DNA of 64,000 bases, from the NCBI GenBank assembly GCA_026874595.1, contig CM049319.1:6458101-6522100 (forward strand), in the 5' to 3' direction. Made by a program: the position numbers and the translations under genes. How positions within the stretch are numbered: the stretch's first letter is position 1; the number at the start of each line of letters is the position of its first letter. This stretch comes from Sipunculus nudus. Lineage: Eukaryota; Annelida; Sipuncula; Golfingiida; Sipunculidae. The notes beneath the pieces were generated by a model. The model made no database searches, was not told the DNA's origin, and worked only from the letters and a program-made list of their open reading frames with translations. Below, piece by piece: positions 23,861 to 37,275 of this stretch.

Positions 23861-24689
23861 CTTATGACAACTAATAGAGGCAACAAAACAAGGCTGATCC
23901 GTAAAAGAAAATACTTCAAGACAGGAACACTATCTAATGAGCATTACCTCTGAAATATTGTGAGAGAACTTTTCATCAATTCAGTTTTTTCATCTGATCC
24001 TGTGGGCTTTAATTTCATCTAATTTCTAATTATTTTCAGTTTTATTCTTTCAAGTCCAGCTTAGTTCATATTCACATGATTTTCACTTCATTTCAATTTC
24101 AATTCATTTCTAACTTAATTCAGAATCGACCCCAGGTCTGACTTGGTTGTTCAAACGAGCTGTTTTGTCCAACATCCAATCCCCGTAAAAAATTACTATA
24201 ATAAGTTCTACCTTAAAGTAGTTTGGTAACGCCGCACTATGGAAAAGAAAAAATATTCTCACATACTTTAACCTGGTTGTAAGTCTTAAAATCCCATGAT
24301 CTAGACATATACCTAATACTGATGCCCAGTCTCTTATACAGTAAAACCCGACATAGGTGTCTGTGGAACCATTATCCTCTTGTTCATATACAAACTTTCT
24401 CAGCATAAAAGTCACGTGACCTTCATAAATCTGTCACACGACTGTTTTCCTAATACATCATGCTTAACGTTACCGGCTAGAATCTGGATAAAGATGTCGT
24501 TAAGAGGGAGACGTCGTTCAGCAAGGACTTTCTTTGTAGTGTAGTCTGGACGTAATAAATCTAACTACATCTGGGTAACGTTATGCATTCGACTCTTTTT
24601 CGTATCCCCCTGGGCTTACTCTCCTTTTCGACTACTGGTCTTTTCGCAATCACAATTTCTCTCCTGTTGGAAAAAAAACTCATTTTAAT

Positions 24690-27600
24690 ATAAGCAATTT
24701 CTTTGTTATGAAACGGTGTCTTAATTCGCTCCTTATACAGCGGTTAAACACTGCGGCTGTTCCAGATCTAATTCACTTTAACCGCTGCTTTTATAGCAAG
24801 CTTTTCGAGGTTTCTACACCAGGACTGGCACCGTGCCAAGAATTGTAATCAGACCAGTGACAACTTTGCAGCGTTTGCTCACCTTGTGTGTTTGGAATGT
24901 GAACAGATGGACTACGAACACTGCAAAATTAAGGAGCAAAATTCTGCTGAAATTGACCATTGATATTATATGTATATGTGAAACTCATTTAAAAAATAAC
25001 GATACAATTGAGCTTGATAATTATGTTTGGTATGGCCACAATCGAAATATGCCCCATGTAAACGCGAAAAAAAATCAGGTGGAGTTGTTTTTTTTTTCGA
25101 CGAGATCTACATGTAACTTTATATATTCAGATAGTTGACAGGACCTAAGACGGTATATTAGGGATACAGTTAGTACATAGATTCACAGACTTCATATTGT
25201 TGTTTATGTTTGTTATCTTCCACATGAACAGTCACCTGGGGCAGGAACAGTGATTGTTTTTTTTCGCTCATCTAACCCAGGCAGTTTACTCTTGTTCTGC
25301 TGATGTTGACCATGTCTTTATACTTGGAGATTTTAATGCTCGTTTAGGTTAACTACAAGACTCTAATCATGAGGTGGGAAATTTAGAACCAAGAAAAAAT
25401 TTAGATGAAACTCGTAATCTTCATGGTGAAAGCCTGATTGAATTCCTTTAAGAAAATATGCTTTGTGTACTTAATGGTAAAATAGACAGACACATGAATG
25501 ATTTCACCTCAGTCACCGGCAGGGGAAAATCAGTAGTTGATTTTATAATAAGTGGGCATGATACCCTCGAAAAATGTACTGGTTTCAGGATACTTCAAGG
25601 TATTGACGTCATTGATGAGTTTAAACCACAAAGTATGATCGAGGGACATTGAAAAGTACCAGTTCATGTGATACTCATTGTTTCAGTCATTTTAACACAT
25701 AGTACTGACTTTTTTGTTTCTTCTGACACTGGAATAGAAATATATCGTATAATGCAACTTGAGGCACCGAACTGCCCTATTACTACTTAAAAAATGTATC
25801 AAATTCAACGACATCCCAAAAAGTCTTTTAAACGATGAACCTTTTGTCATCAAAGCTCAGACTTTTTTTCAAAATATCGTGGCCCTTATGAAACTGTTGA
25901 AATAGACCTGTGTTACAGACAATTTTGTAGCATTATATATGAAGAAATACACGACCGTTTGCCCTGAAAATCGAATAGGCACGGAACAAGTGTAGAAGTG
26001 AGGCCTAGTAAGCGAAAAATAATTGTTAAGCCGTATTCGGATGATAAACTCACAGCGGCCTGGATTAATATGCGGAACAAAGAATATAATTTGAAGAATC
26101 ATGTAAGAAAAGATTTACATAATATTGTCCTAAGACAAGAATTTACTCAGGCCAGGTGTCGTTTCGATAAAATGTTAAGGTGTGAAGAATGAAGTTACCG
26201 CAGAAAAAAAGTTGGCTGAAAATGAGAATGTGGCAAAAACAAATCAAAAACAATTTTTGCGTTTGGTCAATCGTTTGGGTTCCCAAAAGAGCTTTTGGAT
26301 ACCACTATCGGTTAGAAATAACGGTGTTCTGGTGTATAATTTGACGACTGTAAGGAACTATTGGGGAAAAGAATTATACCAACAGACTGAGCTGTCGGAT
26401 TTTGCTAAACTTGTAGAAAATAAAATGAGGCTCCCTCACTATGAAAGTAATATTACGCTAAACTGTGATATTTATTTTCATGAAATAGAATCCATCGTTA
26501 AACATCTAAAAAATAGGAAAGAGTTGGAATCAATTCTATACCAAACGAAGTTCTAAGAAGTCACAGTGTCATGTTAATGATGTATAGACTATTTACTCTT
26601 TGTTTTAACAAAGGTACGGTGCCTGCCTGTTGGAATAAATTACTTAGTTCCCCATCTTGAAAAAAAGGAAGGATCCCCATGAGCCTCTGAGTTACAGAGG
26701 CATCTCATTGATGTCTTATGTAGTGGAAGTTTAGCGCATTAATTGTACAAAAATTTGTTTTGTGATTCTTTCGGGTTTCAAAGGGATCGGTCATGTGTTG
26801 AACACATTTTTATTCTGACAAGCATTGTGACCAATTAGATTAATATGGGCAAAGATGTATTTGTAGCCCTGATCGACATGGAATAGGCCTTGACAAAATA
26901 AATAGAGACCTCTTTCTTTACCGATTGCTAAAGCTAAATATTGATGGTAAACTATATTATGCATTGAAGTCTATGTATGAGAATAACAAAGCACAGGTTA
27001 GAATAACTCCGGATGAGCAGTCTGTTCGGGTGTACGCTAGGGTTATCCCCTGTCACCTACAATATTTAATATATATCTGAATGATTTGGTACGAGTTATT
27101 AATTTGCTCAACATGGGTATTACTTGTGGCTTTACTAAAATAAGTATATTACTGTACGCTGATGACATTGCTCTAGTGCACCGACTACCAGTGCCCTACA
27201 ATGTATGCTCTCGTACTTAGCCTCGTGGTGTAAGTTACATCCGAATCCCATTAAAAGTAATGTTATCCATTTCCGTGATCGTAAAAAATCGCTTACTCCG
27301 TCCAAATTTAATTTAAACGGGTTGAATTTAAAAGTTGTCAAGGAGTATAAATATTAAGGATTTTATCTTTCGGAGCATATGGATTATAAAACCGGAAGTG
27401 ATGTTTTATCAGACGCTGGTTTAAGAGCACTTGGAAATATAATTTCAAAATATAAATATTTCAAAAATGTGTCTTATTATTCTTTTACTAAACTTTATCA
27501 CAGTGCCGTAGTACCAGTGCTTGATTTTGCTTGTAAGGTATGGGGTCACTGTACATCCCAGACCGTTGACAAAGTTCAGAACAAGGCTATAAGGTTTTTT

Positions 27601-28040
27601 CTAGGAGTTCATAAATTATGCCCCATTCTAGGTTTAACTGGGGATATGGGTGGGATCCCCAGTTTAGAAAAGCGCCAGATGAAAATTCTGAATTTTTGGA
27701 TAAGCTCATATTAATGGACGAAGGAAGGTTTGAAAAACAAATTTTCAACTGAGACCGGGAGTTAAGATATAACAATAGGTCAGCTAAAGTAGAAGAAATT
27801 CTAGATATGGCGAATGTGTCGCATATCGTTGCTCAGGGATTAGTATGTCCTATTCAAAATGTTGGCAAAAACTACGTGATTTCTACAAATCTAACTGGCT
27901 AGAAGAAATGAAATTAAAGCCAAAGCTAAGATCATATGCATTACTAAGCTCTTAATGCTGTACCGAACCTTATGTCACTCATTATTTAACGCGAGAAAAG
28001 AGATAGCTCCCTTTAGACACTTTCTTTTCCTCTCTCTCAT
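24690..28040 (+). mobile_element. Broken non-LTR retrotransposon (LINE), endonuclease plus reverse transcriptase
   Basis: A plus-strand LINE, decayed by frameshifts and stops. In order: an N-terminal stretch (LLIQRLNTAAVPDLIHFN, about 24730-24790); an APE-type endonuclease with WNVNRWTTNTAKLRSK and CETHLK (24977-24988 encodes CETH), then LGDFNARLG (25323-25349); a DFTSV...GKSVVDFII stretch; a basic linker (RQEFTQARCRFDKMLRC); and reverse-transcriptase remnants with the catalytic YADD box at 27155-27166. A typical LINE tail follows (HSAVVPVLDFACKVWGHC, then GVHKLCPILGLTGDMG and WLEEMKLKPKLRSY). The order and motifs fit a CR1/Jockey-like clade, though I cannot assign it further. No intact frame spans either enzyme, so it is dead. 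ORF1 and a clear 3' tail were not found. Confidence 0.88.
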
Positions 28041-30954
28041 TGCCTCAACAGCTCAACGTTTTACCTCTCTTTTCGAGATGAGCACTACTCATTAAGTATT
28101 TAGGTAAATCTCTCTCGCAGTCTTATTAACATCCTGGCGTTTAAGAACCCAGATGCAAATGCGATCATTGCAATTAGGTTTGGTATTAATTATTGAAATA
28201 TAGGCCATCGGGTAATTTCTGATTAGTATAATGTACAGATCAAGCGTTAAAGGTGCACTGGTTGTATGAGACGTCCTTCGTGGAAATAGCAGGAAGCAGC
28301 TCGTATTTCCTCCTTTCAATCACCTTAAACCTAATTTGATTCAATTATCTTTCATTCTGTGATACTTCAGATCAGTATATACAATTACAAAGGTCTGGTG
28401 AACACATTAAGTTTGTACACTATTTGTATGTTCCACTTAAAACCAGTGTTCACCTACCTGTTCTAGAATAAATGTGAATCCTAACTTAGGTACCTACTAT
28501 ACTCCGTTTCATTCCCTCATGTCGACGTGGTTTTGGCTTTGACAATTTCAATTTCAATTATCTACATTTCAAGGGAAACAATTATAGTGCAGAGTAGAGA
28601 ATTAAAAGGCCTAATTTTCAACAAGTTAAATTAATACCTACTCAACACCTTATTAAAGAAACAGAATTATTTGAAAATAAGAGACATTAGTCTACATTTT
28701 ACAACATATCAAACCCACTTTTGGCCACATGATTATTAGTCACATGAAAAAAACAATTTCAGTTCACAGCTGCTGATTGGATGATATAATGTAAACACTC
28801 TAAAAAATATAACCTGCTTAAACAAAGATGTCTACTCATGCAGGGACACATCATATATGCCAAATCATTGAGAAGAGACTGAAAAGTTGTGAAACATAAA
28901 TTCTGGTTTTATTGTAAAAAATTTTCCATTTAGGTTGTCACTTCCATATGTATTTGTCCAGTGTTTGATTGAAAAATATAAACTTTTATGAAATTTATCT
29001 ACAAAAAAACAGGTGCTGAAACGGTGGACAGCAGGTGGTCACTATAATAAACTCTAGGTAACCCCTGTTATGTTAGCTTCTAATAACCCTCTGTTACGAT
29101 GTAAGAGCTTGCTTCTCTACAAGCTGTTAGTAACCACAGCAATGTTGACGAAAGGAAAAACCATGTAAATAAAGATGGATAGTTGTATCTGTGTGGACAT
29201 TTAATGATCACTTGTTTCAGAATACCATTTGCAAAACTTTGATTCGTCTGATGGATGTCCTCACTGAATGTGTTTGGATAACCCCCCCCCCCACCCCCCC
29301 CCCCCCAACACACACACAGCCATTCTACATACACGTCGATATAAACAAACTGGTGAGCCTGGGTGTGGTGAAATTGGCGTTATCTTGCCTATTTTTTTAA
29401 AGTGTTCAAGGCATCATTTTTACTTAATAGACAAAAGATATCGGAGAAAGACAATTAAATTATACAATATCGTGACACAAAGCAGGAAGTGACCATACTG
29501 AAATATTATTTTTATGCAAAGAAGGTCTTATCACATTTATAAGATGTTTCAAGACCTAATCGATGACGCGTTGTAATATGTTTGGGAGAGAACGAGAGAG
29601 TAAGTTGGGATTAGATAAAATATTGAAAACTTATACCAAAACTAAAAAATAATGATTGATTTGATGACTGATTGAAATCCCAGGTAGATGAACAAACACA
29701 GGATCGGTTTTACAAAATATGATTTAGTTTACCACTGTATATACATATTTAATCATAATTTGGGGATTTTAATAGCTTTCTGGAATGATGTATGCATAAT
29801 TGATATCCTCTCTGCCTCTGTTTCTGCTGTAACATATAATTGCACGGCGGTAAAAGGGTTGAGTAAATTAAATAGATTCTTCTTAGAAACTTTAGCCATA
29901 CCAGGATTAAAAAGTGTTGCATTTTAATAGAAATCACCAAACAGAGAGCAAATACCTTCACTAAGGCCAATAATTCATAAGATAAGGATACTGATAAGGA
30001 TAGAGCAATTCAACAGAAAAATATATTTGTTTGTAGATCAACATGTTTTAAGTTGTGTTAATTCTCCACTCTTGGCCTTATGTTAAGATAACTGCCTGTT
30101 TAAAGCGTCCTTTCAGTATGGACGGCCACTGCGGTGCAGTTTTCGGCATGATTAATGGTACGATTTACAGCAGGTCCTATCCGGCCAGATAAATTTTTTT
30201 ACGGTTAAAATGTTTTCACGGTTAGTCGACCCTATACTTACCGTACTGTTTTATACCCAACTCTTTTCAATTGCCCAATGCTCCACACTATATAAATTAC
30301 AGTGTACCGGAGAAATTAAAAATATTACTATTACTGAAATATGTCATGTTTTGGATTAAATTTTTAGATATGTATTTCATAGAAATAAAAAGCCATGACG
30401 TATCTTTTTCTCCTTGTCAGCTTTCCTGAAAAAGTAAAGTTTCCAAGTGTTCAATTATTCACTTTGAGTGTGATGGGCAAAATTTCGAATGTGTACCCCG
30501 GTCCCAGGTCGATGGGTAAAGCAATTGATGGCTTGTATCTTTCAGTCGACATACATGTAATTTGTATTGGCATGGCTTAATAAAATTACTGCTCAGCAAA
30601 TAAGATAAACTGCCCCAGTGCGCGAAAACAGGGTGCCTTCCTTTTCAATATTTTTTTCACTAAGACATGTGGAGGAGAAAAAAACGACCTATTATATTCG
30701 GTTCATTCTCCTTTTTTTTTGTTAATGAAATCTAAATTCGGTAGGCGTGCAATTGCATTATATCACCCGTTCATATAAATTGGTAAGTTTCATGTGCAAG
30801 TTAAACAAGTTGATTATACCATTATTACAGTACAAAATATGCAAGTTGTGAAATTCACATTCTTCAGCTCTTCATGTTACCCTATTTTATATTTAAAAAA
30901 TGCATCAGTGACAGTTTGAATGTAATATGAACAGTACAGTCATTCAAATTCCAG
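28041..30954. other. No confident gene
   Basis: AT-rich DNA after the LINE, with a C-rich tract at 29281-29307 and short frames only. Confidence 0.55.
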
Positions 30955-31062
30955 GCATTTATGGTTAACGGAAAACCGACCATAAATTTTGATGAGTTAA
31001 GTTTTCTAAGGACTGCTTGGCGTCCAAATCTAGTGGAAGAAGATACAAGTTTAAAGATTAAG
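30955..31062 (+). CDS. Possible 108-base internal exon, unrecognised
   Basis: Acceptor TCATTCAAATTCCAG| (AG at 30953-30954) and donor AAGATTAAG|GTAAAT (GT at 31063-31064) flank 36 codons in phase 0 to 0. The peptide starts AFMVNGKPTINFDELSF, continues LRTAWRPNLVEEDTSLKIK and has balanced composition. The frame stays open beyond the donor to 31212, ending just before a purine-rich microsatellite, so an unspliced ORF is the alternative. No domain is recognised. Confidence 0.3.
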
Positions 31063-31225
31063 GTAAATAAAGGTATACCCTGCGGAAAAATATTTCAAGA
31101 AATATACCAGAAATTCCAAACTGTACTCAGAATAATGAACTCATGCTTCGAGAGTAGAAGAGTCATTAAAGAGTTAAAATGGAGTGTCTGGCTTGGCAGA
31201 TTCAGAGAATGAATTACCAAAATAA

Positions 31226-31246
31226 AGAGAGAGAGGGGGGGGGGGG
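31226..31246. repeat. (GA)n followed by G12
   Basis: Short GA repeat ending in 12 G residues; purine-rich sequence continues for about 150 bases. Confidence 0.85.
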
Positions 31247-32679
31247 AAGTAAATCAGATCCAGAGCGATAACAGAAAGATTTACACAAGAGAGGATGAGA
31301 GTGTAAGAAAGAGATGAGAGAGAGAAGAGAAGTTAGAAAAACGAGACAGATAAAGCAATGAACGAGACATAGAGGGGAGAGATCAGGAACGGGAAGGGAT
31401 CTAGAACAGACAGAAACCTTACAGAAAGCTGAGGAATTCTTACACATATTGATTTTTTTCGTGACATCACCAGATAATTCGTACAGACATCGTTTGTGAT
31501 CACCCTTTCAAATCAGTTTCTGCTGATCCAGAGGAAATAACAGAGCCCTGTCTGCTCCCTCTTGATTGGCTCGATTTCCTAACATGTCGCTTCCCCTGGC
31601 TTCTTATACATAAAAAGGACAGAAATTCCCTTCGTTCCGTTGCTCCAATTGTTGAAAACCTGTTATTTTCAGTCAGCAAAATCTGGGATAGATGGCTTCT
31701 CCACAATCCAGGCACTGCCGCCTGTTTGTTTAGAGTTAGAAGAAATTATGCTTATTCCTTGCTGCCACGGACACAGCGTTATATTTTCGAAAACACACAG
31801 TAAGATATTATTGTAATCTCGCATCATTCTCCTTCTTGACAGAAGCGCTTCATTCCTTTGTGGTTCGTTGTTGACATTCTTGCTTCGAAACGACAATTAG
31901 ATTTATCATTTTGTGATAGCCTATTTCATAGGCATAGTTACTGAAGCATAGTTACTGAAAAGATTTCTTAAGTTCACATGTTCACAAAGCTTAATAACCG
32001 GGCTGGTTTGATTATGAATTGCTACAATATATTTATAGTGGTTTTGTGACAAAAATATCAAATTAACGCGTCAAGCGTAACTTAATTACCTGAGCCGTGT
32101 ATCACCAAATAACACCTAATCGCATATTGTATATGTTACCTTTATCTAACTATCTTTGTTCCAGTGTAAAATATTGAGTAGTTAAAAGTCTATAGTTCTC
32201 TCTATAATGCGACACATAAAAACGCTGTGATTAAAAAAACTGGTTGAAAGGTTTAGGATTTAAAAGAGATCTTAGTCAATATTAAATAAAAAAATTATAG
32301 CCAATAATGGTTCAGGATATTCGATTTACAACATCAAGAGTTGAGAACAAACAGGTTTTCTGAAGAGTGTATAAAATGACCACCAGTTTCATAATATATG
32401 GCTACGTCTGTGACCCAGAGACTAATAACGCCTGTACTAAAAGTTTGAGTTGGATTATATTTTTAGCTGGGTTCTCAGGTCGTCCGGCATGCAAAACCAT
32501 AAACGAGAATTTATTTTATCTGTTTTTCTTATTCTTTCGCTGGTGTTTGGCTCGAACTCGAAAATTGTTCATTTGCCAAAACTGAACTCTGGTTAGAGTA
32601 GAAGTCACAGGTGACAAATTTGCACTTGATATTTATTTCACCTTCCCCAAATTTCAAGGTCGTGCGCTTCTTAGCCTGT

Positions 32680-32932
32680 TTCCTATTATCGCTCAGTTGC
32701 GGGAGACGGAATTAAGTGGTGGTCAAACGCTGGTAATATTTTCCGTCCTACTCTTGGACTGAGTTTCTGGCTCGATAACCAATCTAAATCTGAAGTATCC
32801 AGTTTATATGAGAGGATCACCAGCGCAACAATTAACCTTCTCCTACCATGGGCCATATCAACCATCACCATGTACGCGAGTGTCGTAGCACGCGACGTCA
32901 TGACAACGCGTAACGGCTCGTGCTGAATGATT
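32680..32932 (+). other. Coding-like stretch open on both strands
   Basis: Plus strand: after a strong acceptor CCTATTATCGCTCAG| (AG at 32696-32697) a frame reads VAGDGIKWWSNAGNIFRP, SFWLDNQSKSEVSSLYE and ends at TGA near 32925. Minus strand: ATG at 32901 gives a 71-residue frame ending PSPATER. Both have plausible composition, and the segment is CpG-rich against its flanks. One is presumably the shadow of the other. I cannot say which, and no family is recognised; a decayed transposon ORF is possible. Confidence 0.25.
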
Positions 32933-34064
32933 CAATATGACAGCGCTCTGTGCTCTCAATAAACGCGCCCTTCCTGCATTTTATTTTGGACCAGAGATGC
33001 GAAAAAAAACCTATAAATCCGTGTGCTGATAAAATCTGCATGCAAGCTATTTTGCCAGACATAATTCATCCGGGACTAAAAAATAGCACCACTAGAGTGC
33101 TAAGTCCTCTGAACGGGACACGCTATTAAATGCTGAATATGTTATATATGGGATATTGAAGTTCAGATCTACATGACTAGTGTTTTACCGCAGGGTGACT
33201 CAATAAAACGACTCCCTTGATCTCGAGCCTTTCAGAACATACATAATTAGCATCCAGTAGAGCACATACATTCGCCACAAAGTTTCGTGGATATCATTTC
33301 AGGATTTTATGTGGGTGTAATCTTGCCAACAGGTAAACTAACCAGGGTAAAAACATAACCGCTTTAGCAGAGGTGACAATTTATTTAATAAATTCATGTC
33401 ATAAAAAAAACTGCTAAGACTAAAGTAATGAAGTCGGCCGTGATAACGTAATTGGCCGCTTGGTCAATAAAATATCATTTTAAAAGATTTTATGCAGTAT
33501 TGTTAGTAATGCACTTGTTGAAAATTAATAAAATTTAATATTAAATTATAGTTATATAATTTGATTTATTGTTATGTGTTACATTTATTCAGAATAACAC
33601 AGAATAACTATCATGTGCAGTTGCATAATTAATTGTTTCTATTCCATGACGCATGAAGGAAAAAATGGGCTATTAGAAGATAAAAATACCGACAGAAAGC
33701 ATACCTACGACAGAAGGTCCTTAATATTGCCAGGATCCGGATCAAATATTGCTGTATGGTACTTAAACGTAAGAAATATATGAATCCCAGAGGAGTTACA
33801 CGTGTGTTACAGATAACCAACTCCATTGCTGCATCACGAGTTAGCTCTGTGCGCAAGAACAAAAGATACTCCAGTCAGGTCACACCTGTGCATGCAAGCT
33901 ATGAAATATTTTACATTCACATAAAACGATGACTAATACTGAAGAAAGACAATAGTCTCGCTCGTGCAGGACTAACAAATCTCACCATCGCATGAAACCC
34001 TTTAGAAAATACGTTATTACCTGAAAGAGGCGAGCAAACGAACCAACTTACCGACGGCGGCAAA

Positions 34065-34068
34065 ATAT

Positions 34069-34120
<52 letters not shown>

Positions 34121-34130
34121 ATATATTTAT
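34065..34130. repeat. (TA)n microsatellite
   Basis: TA repeat with short ACATAC and ACATGT interruptions. Confidence 0.95.
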
Positions 34131-35581
34131 GATGGAGATTAACATATATTCTGGCGTAGGTAAAATTGAGTCAAACTAGATCAGGTTACAGTTCTTTTTC
34201 ATATATTTAGGAGACATATGGAATTGATGTATTTCAAATCATCAATTTTATTTTTGCTACTATGGCAATAATAGTCACTTTGTATGGGACACGTTATATG
34301 TGATCTTGCGCATTTTCTGTTAATTGACTTAACTAGTGTTGGCCTTTGGTCTTATACAAAGTAAGATGGATGTACTTAATTCAATATATTCAAATTTTCA
34401 TGACTTCAAATAGAATCAATAAGACTATTAAAACAAAGACTGCATAATTTTAGAAAATTCCGGCAGAACTTTGTTGAACGTAATTAATTTAGTTTTGTTC
34501 TGGTGTTTCAGTTTCATTTTTTTTTTTGTTTTCTTAGGCAGGCAAACGTATTGTTTCGGTCTTCTTTTTGGTATATTCGTTAAAGCCTCATCTTATTTAA
34601 TATGACCTCGTATCGTGAATACCTCTTAATATAGTGTATAATAACAATGCTTGATTGTTTGAAAGGATCATGTCCTGTCAGAGAGGTATATTAAATAAGG
34701 ACACCTGTGAGCACAAAGAAAGTTTCACTGTGCCAGGTACATTTTTGTAGAGGAGGGTACATTCTCAGATTACGAGTTACTTAAAGAGAAAGAAACAAGT
34801 ATGTAAGACAGTCTGCTTTTAAGTAAAAATGCCATACTATATTAAATTAAAGTCAGGAAAGCACTGTTGTAATAAATCAGGCCTCTATATGAAAATATGG
34901 TGACAATTAATTCTTCATAAGAACCGAGTCTTTGATATGAAATACCTTCCCGCCCTTTTCATTGGACTCTTTGAACCAGGAATCTGTCTAGGGCGATAAA
35001 ACATGTAAAGACACCAGAATTCTTGTGTTCTGAAGCCTGGGTTAATTTGGGTGTCTCTTTCATGAAATGGTGTTTCAAAAGGTGTAATTTTACCCATGTT
35101 CTTACTGTGGTATCTTAATTTTTCCTTCCTATAGAGTTATTGTCACATTACAGTTGTTTTTCCTGTGAGTCCTGGATCCCGTGTAAATGCCCCTATTTTT
35201 TTCCATGTTAATGTTCTGTTGGTGGCACTGTATATATGGAATGTAAATCAAGTTCATCACACGAAAAGAATGATATGGTATTGTTATATTTAAGGATTAA
35301 ATTCAGTTTGCAATGAAGATTAAAGAGAGAATCTATAAGGTTTTACCGAGATTTCCGTCTGCATAGTATCAAGTCTGTCCTCACGATTTCACAGAAATAG
35401 ACGCCAGAGTGGGTCGCTGAATAAAAGTCTGTGAAATCATAGCCACAGACCTGGTGGTATGAAGATGGAGATTTCACCATTTTGTACTTCCAAGTTCGAA
35501 CAAGAACTTCGATGTCCAACACCTCAACCTCAAGGTTATGTTCCTCAATCCCCATTCTCCCGCCCCGCCTTTGGGTATGGG

Positions 35582-36045
35582 AGGTGAAGTCAGATTATGT
35601 ATACAAATTTAGAGAGGCGTGTCGGGGCATACATGATGGTATGAATGAGGCCAGTTCAGTTTGGATACAATGGAAGGACTCAGGCTATTATAACTCAACT
35701 GAAATGGTAGGATCGAGCCCCGTTCAAATTACAGATATTGAGGAAGGATTGAAGTGGGCCAAACTGACATATAATGGCAGGGTTGAGGCTAATCCAACTT
35801 GGACGTAATAGTAGGTTTGAAGCCAGTTCACCTTAGACATAATGGAAGTATTGAGGCTAGCCCAATTCGGATGTATTGGTAGGATTTTAGCTAGTCGAAC
35901 TTCGATGGAATTAGGGCCATTGCGATCAGGATAAAATGCTAGGACTTAGGTGGGTGTATCCCGCATGTGAATATGAGTTTGGGGTTAGCCAAACCCTAAT
36001 AATGATATTGAATGATTCAGGCTGAAGTCAGACTCGCATGTAATT
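35582..36045. repeat. 34-bp degenerate minisatellite
   Basis: The landmark AGGCYAGT and variants recurs at 35582, 35615, 35648, 35682, 35716, 35752, 35786, 35820, 35854 and 35889. After a shorter step it continues at 35913 and 35948, and fades by about 36045. A typical unit reads AGGCTAATCCAACTTGGACG then TAATAGTAGGTTTG. The 108-codon plus-strand frame at 35482-35808 is produced by the repeat. Adjacent copies differ at many positions, so the array is old. Confidence 0.88.
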
Positions 36046-36245
36046 TACACACGCTGTATAAGAAGAATCCAGACCGTGCCAAGCGAATAACACCTTCCAA
36101 GGATGCTCATAATAATTAAGAATTTGCAGGGGAAATTAACAGATGTCATGGAAATAGGGAACACACTTTTGGTCTAGAGTTTGACTATTTATGTATTTTA
36201 AATGTATATCATCCCATTAACATTTAACTATACACTGTAATAATT

Positions 36246-36251
36246 CCCTCT

Positions 36252-36293
<42 letters not shown>

Positions 36294-36407
36294 CTAACTC
36301 TTTTTATCTCTCTCAGTGTGCCTGACTGTCTCTCTCCCTTTTTCTTTCTCTCTCTCTGCCTCTCCTTCTCTCTATCGGTATGGCTCACTCCCCCCCCCCC
36401 CCCCCCC
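36246..36407. repeat. (CT)n tract ending in an 18-base C run
   Basis: A pure CT block (36248-36290) decays into imperfect CT-rich sequence and ends in 18 C residues (36390-36407). Confidence 0.92.
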
Positions 36408-36414
36408 AGACATC

Positions 36415-36632
36415 CTAAACAGTCAGGTGCAGACCGGTACTCCATAATACTTGATCAGGAGACCAAGTAATTTTATTTTTGCCGTTAAAGATTGATTCTA
36501 GTGAAATAGCTTTTCCATTACTGAATACATTCACGTCTGTGGAATGCCGGCCGACGCCGGGAGATCTATGACAGGCTCCCAGACTGGTATAGTTAGCATG
36601 AAATGCATGGGCCGCGTTCTGTATCACCGAAT
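36415..36632 (-). CDS. Exon-like ORF, weak likeness to class C receptor ligand-binding domain
   Basis: Minus-strand open frame after an acceptor at TATTAATAG| (AG at 36634-36633), running to TAG at 36417-36415. It begins with a split codon and then SVIQNAAHAFHANYTSLGA, followed by CHRSPGVGRH and DVNVFSNGKAISLESIF. The D-x-V...AHA-h-H arrangement recalls the helix found in metabotropic-glutamate, GABA-B and related ligand-binding domains, where a Cys follows shortly. The spacing is off by one or two residues, so this is a suggestion only. A donor inside the ORF (CAGAC|GTGAATG) is possible. No neighbouring receptor exon was found. Confidence 0.22.
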
Positions 36633-37275
36633 CTATTAATACATATTTCTTATATATTTAACATTCATGATGGTTTTTGACAGGGAGAGGTGCCAAGTCA
36701 GAGGGGACCAGACCAGTGGTTGATATTGATGATTAAACATTGTGACGTTTAGATCCTTTTTGTATTAATAATAATAACTCCAAGCAATTTATACAGCGGG
36801 CTCTCTATTCGATGTATCACGCGTCTCGAATCAAATGATTTCTGCATTGGTCCATGATCCATAAAATGCTGACATAACGTCTGAATATCGGATAGATAGA
36901 CCAGTTCTTTACATTGGCCGAGGTTTCAGCCTCCTTTTTGTATTTTTTTATGTTCACCACTAAAGTGTTGAATGTTTTCAATATATATGTGATTTTTTTT
37001 TGGGTGGGACATAGCAAAAATTAAAAATTTATTGGCGGGTCAATTAAATGTAAAGACGGATCAGGGTGCATGACCTGCCAAATTCGTTCTTGTCTGTCTG
37101 TCTGTTTCTTTTTTTTTTTTTTCATTCTCCTGTTCAAGTTATACATAAAAAAGAAAACATCTGTAGATAATGATGAGTTCTTAGTGGGTATTAAAATTAT
37201 AGTCCTTCTTTAAAGCTTGTTTAAAGCAATACGTGTTAAATAATTTTATCAAGATTAAATGAGAAAAATGTTTAT

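Larger units (their letters stand above)
31247..35581. other. Mostly featureless apart from the 32.7-32.9 kb block and a TA repeat
   Basis: Purine-rich decay of the GA repeat to about 31400, then ordinary AT-rich DNA. The coding-like block at 32680-32932 and the microsatellite at 34.1 kb are listed separately. Confidence 0.5.

Noticed and set aside
35482-35808. 108-codon plus-strand ORF
   Set aside because: Produced largely by the 34-bp minisatellite; the period is not a multiple of three.
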